A stretch of 5,977 nt of DNA, taken from Acidimicrobiia bacterium. Its GTDB lineage: Bacteria; Actinomycetota; Acidimicrobiia; Acidimicrobiales; Bin134. Position 1 is the first letter of the stretch. Each line of letters opens with the position of its first letter. A program made the position numbers and the translations under genes. Under the pieces are notes generated by a model, which was not told the DNA's origin, did no database searches, and saw only the letters and a list, made by a program, of their open reading frames with translations. The stretch lies in contig VYDF01000289.1 in assembly GCA_009843565.1 (NCBI GenBank), forward strand, positions 1-5,977, given 5' to 3'. Of this stretch, positions 1 through 5,095 are shown piece after piece.

Positions 1-120
1 CGCCTCGCTGGAAACTCCATCATCGCCGTCGTCATCGTTGCCGCACGCCGCTGCCAGCAAGGCGATCACAGCAAGCAGTGCGATGAGCAAGTGCTTGGTC
101 CGGTGCCGTCGTGTCCACAT
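1..120 (-). CDS. Exported lipoprotein, N-terminal part (possible ABC transporter substrate-binding protein)
   Basis: The reverse strand gives 40 codons from an ATG at 120-118 and leaves the window at the left edge. Residues 1-10 are basic (several R, H, K), residues 11-25 are a hydrophobic core rich in L and A, and the stretch ends in a lipobox (L-A-A-A-C, Cys26) followed by an acidic linker G-N-D-D-D-G-D-D. This is a Sec-type lipoprotein signal; signal peptidase II would cleave before Cys26 and the protein would be anchored outside the cell. An AGAGGAGA ribosome-binding site lies at 129-136, 8 nt before the ATG, which fixes the start. In actinomycetes such leaders often belong to ABC transporter solute-binding proteins. 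Given the cluster, uptake of an aromatic compound is an inference; the functional domain is outside the window. Confidence 0.8.
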   Translation of the reverse strand, partial: MWTRRHRTKHLLIALLAVIALLAAACGNDDDGDDGVSSEA

Positions 121-197
121 ATCCGCGGTCTCCTCTGGTCCAGATTGCGGCCGTCTGCGAATCGTGGAAAACGCAGTCCGCCCCATCTCAATCAAAT

Positions 198-262
198 CTG
201 AGTATCACATCGGCAGGGGCAGACCCGCCAATACCATTTTAGGCGCTGCGCCATTCCCAACT
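198..262 (-). promoter_or_regulatory. Promoter and tandem operator upstream of the lipoprotein gene (site L)
   Basis: Read on the minus strand: a distal half GGAAT (257-253), then 22 bp later, start to start, a proximal half GGTATTG (235-229). This merges into a -35-like TTGGCG (231-226); 16 bp further is TGTGAT (209-204), continuing as TGTGATACTCAG (209-198). The same 12-mer with one change lies at the same offset in the catB promoter. The repeats and spacing are seen directly; the promoter role is inferred. The lipoprotein ATG is 108 nt downstream of GGTATTG. Confidence 0.6.
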
Positions 263-301
263 GGTATGAGAAAGGGGTTGAACCATACGCGGCTCGGAGA
301 G

Positions 302-1717
302 TCAGCGGACGTGAACCGGGGCTTCCCGCTCCATAGGAGCCAGGGGGCGGTGAATTCGCCGCTCGGGGATGCCATTGGCCGCCCGCTCGGCGATCTCCGC
401 TTGGTGAGCCTCCTGCATGATGCGGCGGACTTGAACGGTGGCCCGGTCGGCGCTGGTGAGCTTCTCCATGTCCCAGCGAACGATGCGGCCTTGCGATGCC
501 TGAATGGGAGCGTCACCGCCATCGAGGCACGATTTGGCACTACCGGGCCAAAAGAAGTCTCTCCCGGCGATACGGCCCATGGCGAACGATGCCAGGCCCT
601 TCTTGGCTTTGGTTACCAGCTTCCTCTCAGCACGCTCGGGGTTGGTCAATCGTGCGATGAACCAAAAGTGGTGGTTGCCGATGTCGACGGGGACGAACCA
701 GCCCCATCCACCGCCGGCGAGCACCGGACTGCGACCGATGGGGGCGTAGATCATGTTGGGCAGGTACCACGTCTGGTCCACCAGGTTCATTCTTCCCGGA
801 TGGTCCGGAGTATCGGTGAAGTAGGCGTAGAGGCCGCCATCGGGAAGCCGCTTGGTGCTGACCGATCCCACCTCGGTGGCCTGGCCGATGAACTGAAGGC
901 AATTGCGGTGAAGGATGCCCGGGTGGGTGAGATCGACGGTGTTGTCCAGCAGATTCAGGTAGCTGTAGGGCAATTGGACCCGGTCGAGAAAGAACTCGCC
1001 CACTCCCTTCAGAACGGTATCGGCGTGGGGCACGGAATCAATCACCGGCTCAGGCTCGCGGTCGCCCATATAGATGAAGATGACCCCGTTGTGCTCTTCG
1101 ACCGGGTATGAGCGGGCTCTGATTCGGCCGGAAATCGAGCTGTTTGGCCCGTCAGAAAGGTAGGCGACGCATTCGCCCCTGCCGTCGAAAGTCATGCCGT
1201 GGTACCGGCAGGTGATGGTTCCGGGTTCGTATACCCCGACTTGGCCCAGGGACAAGAAGGCGCCCCGGTGGGGGCATCGGTTTTCCAGCGCCCGGGCCTG
1301 TCCGTTGTTGTCGCGGAAGAACACCAGATTGTCGCCCAACAGCGTTATGGCTTTGGGCTGGTTGTTTCGGAGTTCCTTGGAGATCAAGGCCGGATACCAG
1401 TACTCCCGCAGCCCGAGGAAGGGGGTCTGGTGCTGATTCTCCTCCACATAGTCCCAGGGGATCTCCAGCAGAGACATGGGCTTGTCTTCCGAGCCGTACG
1501 GCTTCTTGTGCCAGCGGTAGAGCTTGATTGAACCCGAGTGCAGAGGTTCTAGACGGGGTTGGTCATACTTGGCCCCCCATGGGCCAAGCCGCCTCAGTGC
1601 ACCCAGAAGCAACTCCCTGGTTTGCCACCGGGTTACGTCAGCGACTCGCCGCCTAAGTCCCACCGAGGGAACTGTGGGAGCCTTCTTTGCTTTGGTGGAT
1701 TCGGTTGCCAGGGTCAT
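302..1717 (-). CDS. Rieske non-heme iron aromatic ring-hydroxylating oxygenase, large subunit
   Basis: The protein has 471 aa. The Rieske [2Fe-2S] ligands are C148-P-H150 and C170-R-Y-H173, separated by a slightly long 19-residue loop. The mononuclear iron site is D262-x2-H265-x4-H270 in the N-T-V-D-L-T-H context, with D402 as the probable carboxylate ligand in G-G-D-A-P-I-Q-A-S-Q-G. The segments W-Y-P-A-L-I-S-K-E-L and Y-P-V-E-E-H-N-G-V-I-F-I-Y recall the phthalate-dioxygenase/carbazole-dioxygenase type of terminal oxygenase. Such enzymes hydroxylate or demethylate aromatic rings using electrons from a reductase, which is not encoded here. Start: the frame is open to 2269, but the ATG at 1717 has AAGGGAG (1726-1732) 8 nt upstream; a longer product would overlap catB. 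About 100 residues precede the WYPAL motif, a long N-terminal extension. The substrate is unknown; supplying a catechol to the neighbouring genes is inferred. Confidence 0.9.
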   Translation of the reverse strand: MTLATESTKAKKAPTVPSVGLRRRVADVTRWQTRELLLGALRRLGPWGAKYDQPRLEPLHSGSIKLYRWHKKPYGSEDKPMSLLEIPWDYVEENQHQTPFLGLREYWYPALISKELRNNQPKAITLLGDNLVFFRDNNGQARALENRCPHRGAFLSLGQVGVYEPGTITCRYHGMTFDGRGECVAYLSDGPNSSISGRIRARSYPVEEHNGVIFIYMGDREPEPVIDSVPHADTVLKGVGEFFLDRVQLPYSYLNLLDNTVDLTHPGILHRNCLQFIGQATEVGSVSTKRLPDGGLYAYFTDTPDHPGRMNLVDQTWYLPNMIYAPIGRSPVLAGGGWGWFVPVDIGNHHFWFIARLTNPERAERKLVTKAKKGLASFAMGRIAGRDFFWPGSAKSCLDGGDAPIQASQGRIVRWDMEKLTSADRATVQVRRIMQEAHQAEIAERAANGIPERRIHRPLAPMEREAPVHVR

Positions 1718-1725
1718 GTGACCAA

Positions 1726-1732
1726 CTCCCTT
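1726..1732 (-). promoter_or_regulatory. Ribosome-binding site that sets the Rieske oxygenase start
   Basis: AAGGGAG on the minus strand, 8 nt before the ATG at 1717. It is why the start is placed here and not at any upstream in-frame codon. Confidence 0.75.
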
Positions 1733-1796
1733 GGGAGTGCTGTCGGACCCAGGTCGCTCCGGCAACGACAACTGGCGCATCCGGGCCGTATACCCG

Positions 1797-1850
1797 ATTG
1801 TATATCCACCGTCATACGCGTCAATACCGGCGAATTGAACGATCAATTCC
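1797..1850 (-). promoter_or_regulatory. Promoter and tandem operator for the Rieske oxygenase gene (site R)
   Basis: Minus strand: distal half GGAAT (1850-1846), proximal half GGTATTG (1828-1822) starting 22 bp later, overlapping a near-consensus -35 TTGACG (1824-1819). A 16-bp spacer then leads to -10 TACAAT (1802-1797). This is the best sigma-70-like promoter of the four related sites and sets the register for the others. GGTATTG ends 104 nt before the Rieske ATG, so transcription would start about 70 nt before it. Confidence 0.7.
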
Positions 1851-1855
1851 AATTC

Positions 1856-1915
1856 GGTATCGGTTAGCGCCGCAATTGGTATTGGAGACGCGGCCCTGTG
1901 CTGTGTGATGCTCAG
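1856..1915 (+). promoter_or_regulatory. Promoter and tandem operator for catBC (site C)
   Basis: Plus strand: distal half GGTAT (1856-1860), then GGTATTG (1878-1884) 22 bp later, -35-like TTGGAG (1882-1887), a 16-bp spacer and TGTGAT (1904-1909) within TGTGATGCTCAG. The distal half sits back to back with that of the Rieske promoter, 5 bp apart. GGTATTG ends 79 nt before the catB GTG start. Promoter function is inferred from the match with the other three sites. Confidence 0.6.
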
Positions 1916-1948
1916 CGGCGCCCGGCTTTGGCATTTTGGAAGGCTGGC

Positions 1949-1954
1949 AGGGAG
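1949..1954 (+). promoter_or_regulatory. Ribosome-binding site that sets the catB start
   Basis: AGGGAG, 9 nt before the GTG at 1964. The frame is also open from a GTG at 1898, but that codon lies inside the putative promoter and has no such site. Confidence 0.7.
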
Positions 1955-1963
1955 ACCGAGCAA

Positions 1964-3100
1964 GTGCAGACTCTCACCGTCAAGGACATCACGACCACGA
2001 TCATCGATGTCCCCAGCATTCGCCCGCACCGCTTTGCCGGGCTGGAAATCAATCAGCAGGCCTACCTGCTCGTGCGATTGGAGACCGGCGAGGGCGCCAT
2101 CGGGATAGGTGAAGGTGTGTCCCCCGGCGGCCCCTGGTGGAGCGGCGAGGCCATTGAGACCCAGCAGGCCATGATCGACCACCACTTCCTGCCGGCATTG
2201 CAGGAGCTCGGCCCAGTTTCTCTTCCCACGGTGGTTCAGCATCTCGATGCCGTGGCCTACGGCAATCACTTCGCCAAGGCCGCGGTCGAGATGGCGCTGT
2301 TCGACGCCCTCGGGAGGCAGCTCGGTCTACCGGTTTCCACCCTGCTTGGCGGCGGCCCAGCCCGCGATCGAATTCCGGTGCGGTGGGCGGTGGGGGCGGC
2401 TGACATCGAGTCCATCGTGCAGGAAGTGAGGGAAAAGCTCGATCAAGGCCACACCGCGCTGAAGCTGAAGATGGGGGCGGTCAACCCTGAAGACGATGTG
2501 AAGCGGGTGGCCGCGGTCGTCGACGCGCTCGGCCCCGACGTGGATTATCTGGTCGATCCCAACGCCTCGTGGCCGCTAGAGACCGCTCGGTGGGTGATCG
2601 ACGAGCTCGAGACAATTGGTGTGTCCTATGTGGAGCAGCCGATCCGCCGTGACGATCTCGAGGGCCTCGCCCATCTCACCTCCCGGGCAACCAGGATCTC
2701 CCTGATCGCTGACGAGTCGGTTTGCACGCCGAGCGATGCGCTGCGGGCCACCCGTACTCGGACCTGCGACGGCGTGGCGGTGAAGGTGGCCAAAGCTGGC
2801 GGGCTGCTCCGGGGACTCACGGTAGGCCAGATTGCCGCCGCGGCCGGATTGGGATGCTACGGGGGAACGGCCCTGGAGTCGCCCATCGGCACGGCGGCTT
2901 CGGCGCACCTGTTCGCCGCGCTACCCCAGCTAGACCTCGGGACTGAGCTCGTCGGACCGCTTCTGTTGGCCGAAGAGATACTGGTCGAACCGCTCGAATA
3001 CGAAAACGGCGACCTAGTCGTGCCCCAAGGGCCAGGGTTGGGAATTGAAGTCGACTGGGACAAGGTCGCCGAGTTTCAGCGCCCCTCTTCCGCTGGCTAA
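1964..3100 (+). CDS. catB: Muconate cycloisomerase (muconate lactonizing enzyme)
   Basis: 378 aa, GTG start, a normal length for this enolase-superfamily enzyme, which converts cis,cis-muconate to muconolactone in the cytoplasm. The N-terminal capping domain opens with T-T-T-I-I-D-V-P-S-I-R-P-H, typical of the family. The barrel shows the full catalytic set: K167-L-K169 (general base pair), D198-P-N200, E224 in Y-V-E-Q-P and D250 in I-A-D-E-S as metal ligands, K274 in V-A-V-K-V-A-K, and E305 in Y-G-G-T-A-L-E. K167, K169, D198 and E224 fall at the residue numbers I recall for the Pseudomonas enzyme. catC follows 11 nt downstream, so the two are probably cotranscribed. Turnover of chlorinated muconates cannot be judged from the sequence. 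Confidence 0.93.
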   Translation: MQTLTVKDITTTIIDVPSIRPHRFAGLEINQQAYLLVRLETGEGAIGIGEGVSPGGPWWSGEAIETQQAMIDHHFLPALQELGPVSLPTVVQHLDAVAYGNHFAKAAVEMALFDALGRQLGLPVSTLLGGGPARDRIPVRWAVGAADIESIVQEVREKLDQGHTALKLKMGAVNPEDDVKRVAAVVDALGPDVDYLVDPNASWPLETARWVIDELETIGVSYVEQPIRRDDLEGLAHLTSRATRISLIADESVCTPSDALRATRTRTCDGVAVKVAKAGGLLRGLTVGQIAAAAGLGCYGGTALESPIGTAASAHLFAALPQLDLGTELVGPLLLAEEILVEPLEYENGDLVVPQGPGLGIEVDWDKVAEFQRPSSAG

Positions 3101-3111
3101 GCAAGCTGGCC

Positions 3112-3414
3112 ATGGAGTACCTCGTTCGCATGAGGGTGGATCTGCCGTCCGACCTCGATCCGGATTTCGTGGCAACGCTGTTGGAGCAAGAACGCGAGTA
3201 CTCCCACCACTGGCAACGGACGGGTAAGTGGACTGGTTTGTGGCGGATCGTTGGCGAGTGGGCCAACTACAGCGTTTTCGATGTGGAGGACAACGACGAA
3301 CTTCACCAAATTTTGTCGGGGCTGCCGCTGTTTCCCTATCTTGAAATCTCGGTAACGCCGTTGGCCGCCCACCCGAGTTGGCTGGGCGATTCCGAACCGG
3401 AAGCGAGAGGTTGA
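3112..3414 (+). CDS. catC: Muconolactone delta-isomerase
   Basis: 100 aa, close to the usual family length. It converts muconolactone to 3-oxoadipate enol-lactone. The family signatures are clear: M-E-Y-L-V-R-M-R-V-D-L-P at the start, the catalytic-region Glu27, G-K-W-T-G-L-W-R-I-V-G, N-Y-S-V-F-D-V-E (about 53-60) and N-D-E-L-H-Q-I-L-S-G-L-P-L-F-P-Y (61-76), then V-T-P-L-A-x-H-P. Known members form ring-shaped decamers. The gap to catB is only 11 nt with no strong ribosome-binding site, so translation may depend on coupling. In some rhodococcal chlorocatechol clusters a CatC relative (ClcF) acts as a chloromuconolactone dehalogenase; that alternative cannot be excluded here. Confidence 0.95.
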   Translation: MEYLVRMRVDLPSDLDPDFVATLLEQEREYSHHWQRTGKWTGLWRIVGEWANYSVFDVEDNDELHQILSGLPLFPYLEISVTPLAAHPSWLGDSEPEARG

Positions 3415-3437
3415 AGCCCTGCGGTTGTTCATTCACA

Positions 3438-3496
3438 TTGGGTATGCCAAGCGGTAGCAAAAGGTATTGGCGGGAATGGCTGTGCTTGACTATCAC
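3438..3496 (+). promoter_or_regulatory. Promoter and tandem operator for the catA operon (site D)
   Basis: Plus strand: TTGGGTAT (distal GGTAT 3441-3445), then GGTATTG (3463-3469) 22 bp later, overlapping a -35-like TTGGCG (3467-3472). The -10 is weaker; TATCAC (3491-3496, spacer 18) is the best candidate. AAAAGGTATTGGCGGG (3459-3474) nearly repeats the minus-strand sequence at 240-224. The site lies in the 117-bp gap after catC, so the downstream genes probably have their own promoter. GGTATTG ends 62 nt before the catA ATG. Confidence 0.6.
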
Positions 3497-3531
3497 TGGG
3501 CCAAAAGCCACCACCGAAACGAGGGAGCCAA

Positions 3532-4332
3532 ATGACCGAGCAAAATGATCGAGTCACGAAAGTGGCCGTGGACATCATCGATACCATCAAGGACCGCTTG
3601 GCGGCCCACGACGTCAACCACCAGGAATTCATGGCGGCGGTCCAGTTCATGGGCAAGCTCGCAGGTTCCGGCGAGATGCCGCTGTTCATGATGGTCTTCT
3701 TCGAGGCGGCTGTGGAGCGAATCACCTTCGACCACAAGCCGGGCACAAAGGGCGCTGTGCAAGGCCCATATTTCAAGGAGCACAGCAAGATTGATCCGCC
3801 GTACCGCCTGCCGATGCGGGAGGACGAGCCCGGCGATCCCATCATCTTCTCGGGCAAGATCACCGACCTCGACGGCAATCCATTGGCTGGCGTAAGCGTG
3901 GACACCTGGCATTCGGGAAACGACGGCACCTATTCCGGATTCAATCCGGTGCCACCGGAGAACAACCTTCGGGGGATTATGGAAACCGATGAGAACGGCG
4001 AGTTCCGGTTTGCCAGCATTCGGCCCGCGCCCTACCAGATACCCCATGCCGGCCCCACCGGCCAGTTCCTCTTGATGATCGGGCGCCACGCCTGGCGACC
4101 AGCCCACTTCCACTTCAAACTCAATAAAGAGGGATACGACCCACTCACCACCCAGATCTACTTCGAGGGCGATGCGATCATCGAAGGCCAAGGAGACATC
4201 GTCGGCGGGGTGAAGGACGAACTCATCATCTCCATCGGCGAGGGCTCTGATCCAGAGATCGCCTCGACGTACGGGGTGCCGGTTCCGTATCAGACAGCCG
4301 AGTACTCCTGGCGGCTCCGCCCAGCTAGCTGA
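3532..4332 (+). CDS. catA: Intradiol ring-cleavage dioxygenase, probably catechol 1,2-dioxygenase
   Basis: 266 aa, somewhat short for a catechol 1,2-dioxygenase and nearer to chlorocatechol dioxygenases. It opens catechol between the two hydroxyls with O2 to give cis,cis-muconate. An N-terminal helical, dimer-forming region (about 1-95) is followed by the beta-sandwich catalytic domain. The four Fe(III) ligands are visible: Y134 in D-G-T-Y-S-G-F, Y168 in P-A-P-Y-Q-I-P, and H192 and H194 in R-P-A-H-F-H-F. Conserved R189 precedes them. The ATG at 3532 follows GAGGGAG (3521-3527) at a short 4-nt spacing. The hydrolase gene starts 4 nt after its stop. Hydroxyquinol or chlorocatechol 1,2-dioxygenase are alternatives; the adjacent catB and catC favour catechol, while the hydrolase neighbour leaves room for chlorocatechol. 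Confidence 0.88.
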   Translation: MTEQNDRVTKVAVDIIDTIKDRLAAHDVNHQEFMAAVQFMGKLAGSGEMPLFMMVFFEAAVERITFDHKPGTKGAVQGPYFKEHSKIDPPYRLPMREDEPGDPIIFSGKITDLDGNPLAGVSVDTWHSGNDGTYSGFNPVPPENNLRGIMETDENGEFRFASIRPAPYQIPHAGPTGQFLLMIGRHAWRPAHFHFKLNKEGYDPLTTQIYFEGDAIIEGQGDIVGGVKDELIISIGEGSDPEIASTYGVPVPYQTAEYSWRLRPAS

Positions 4333-4336
4333 CAAC

Positions 4337-5095
4337 GTGTGCCACGAAGACTGGGTTGGGTCGACCTCGGAAGCCCGAGCACGGCGAATCCCAGTTGAAG
4401 TGGAGGTTCCCGACGGTGTGCTGCCCGGCATGCTGTACGAACCCCAAGACGCCGCTTCCGGCGGGCCAGTCGTCTTGATCACCGACATCTATGGAATGGT
4501 TCCCTTCTACCATGAGGTGTCAGGGCGACTGGCCACCGCCGGCCACCCCACGCTTCTCATCGACATCTTTTGGCGCGAGGGGGAGTTGGCGGAGAACACC
4601 AGAGAGGCGGCATTCGAGCGCCGCAGCAAGATGGACGAGCCCCGGGGCATCGCCGACGTGTCTGCGGCCCTTGACTTCGTTAAGGACCGCTTTGGAGCCG
4701 ACCAAGCGGGGGTGCTGGGGTTCTGCCTGGGTGGCCTGTTCGCCTTCGTGTTGACGGCCCAGCGCGACGACTTGGTAACGGTGAGCTACTACGGATTCCC
4801 AGAGGGAATCTCCGCCCCGGTGAGAGTGCCCTCGCCCCGGCCCATCGACTTGGTGGCCGAGATGTCGGGCCCGATTCTCTCGTTCTGGGGCGAGGAGGAC
4901 TACATCGGCGTCGACGTCATGAATCGCTTTGGCGACGCCGTCACCGCTCAAGGCATCGACTACGAGGCCCACATCTATCCCGACGCTGGCCACGCGTTCC
5001 TTCAGGGAATGGTGGAAGACCGGGTTGACTCGGCAGCGGCGACCGACTCTTGGAAGAAAGCCCTCGCTTACTTGAACCAGCGCCTCCCGGCGTGA
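4337..5095 (+). CDS. Dienelactone hydrolase family protein (probable lactone hydrolase)
   Basis: 252 aa, an alpha/beta hydrolase of the Cys-His-Asp type. The nucleophile elbow is G-F-C130-L-G-G, the acid is D188 in W-G-E-E-D, and the base is H219 in D-A-G-H-A-F. In classical dienelactone hydrolases a Glu in Q-E-I-F-G pairs with the Cys; here the position is D50 in T-D-I-Y-G, a conservative change. The start is a GTG at 4337, giving M-C-H-E-D, a beginning I recall in actinobacterial relatives. It lies 4 nt after the catA stop with no good ribosome-binding site, so translation is probably coupled. The family opens dienelactones in chlorocatechol breakdown. Here it may instead, or also, hydrolyse 3-oxoadipate enol-lactone, since no Ser-type CatD is visible. 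The stop overlaps the next start (GTGA). Confidence 0.85.
   Translation: MCHEDWVGSTSEARARRIPVEVEVPDGVLPGMLYEPQDAASGGPVVLITDIYGMVPFYHEVSGRLATAGHPTLLIDIFWREGELAENTREAAFERRSKMDEPRGIADVSAALDFVKDRFGADQAGVLGFCLGGLFAFVLTAQRDDLVTVSYYGFPEGISAPVRVPSPRPIDLVAEMSGPILSFWGEEDYIGVDVMNRFGDAVTAQGIDYEAHIYPDAGHAFLQGMVEDRVDSAAATDSWKKALAYLNQRLPA

Noticed and set aside
242..252. GGCGCTGCGCC dyad as a terminator for the Rieske gene
   Set aside because: The stem is only 4-5 bp with a minimal loop, and the following minus-strand tract is TAAAAT, not T-rich. It lies inside the spacer of site L and is more likely part of that element.
38..1111. 357-aa open frame on the plus strand
   Set aside because: It lies antisense to the lipoprotein leader and the Rieske gene, whose motifs are clear. 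It has no recognisable domain and low-complexity shadow composition; GC-rich DNA gives long antisense frames.
1790..1795. Extra ATACCC (minus GGGTAT) and a lone GGTAT at 263-267 as further half-sites
   Set aside because: Neither has a partner half at the 22-bp spacing, and neither is followed by TTG.
1898..1963. Longer catB product starting at GTG 1898
   Set aside because: It adds 22 residues with no family match, overlaps the putative -10 region and lacks a ribosome-binding site. GTG 1964 has AGGGAG 9 nt upstream.
1718..2269. 184-residue upstream extension of the Rieske frame
   Set aside because: It would run through the divergent promoters and antisense into catB. The ATG at 1717 has a well-placed ribosome-binding site.
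2817..3514. Minus-strand frames of 149 and 166 aa
   Set aside because: They are antisense to the catB end and catC; arginine- and proline-rich shadow composition, no family features.
3493..4488. 331-aa open frame on the minus strand
   Set aside because: It is fully antisense to catA and the start of the hydrolase gene, with no recognisable motif.
5050..5091. Upstream ATG start for the selenoprotein gene
   Set aside because: It would overlap the hydrolase by 46 bp and add 14 unmatched residues. GTG 5092 gives the usual 4-bp GTGA overlap.
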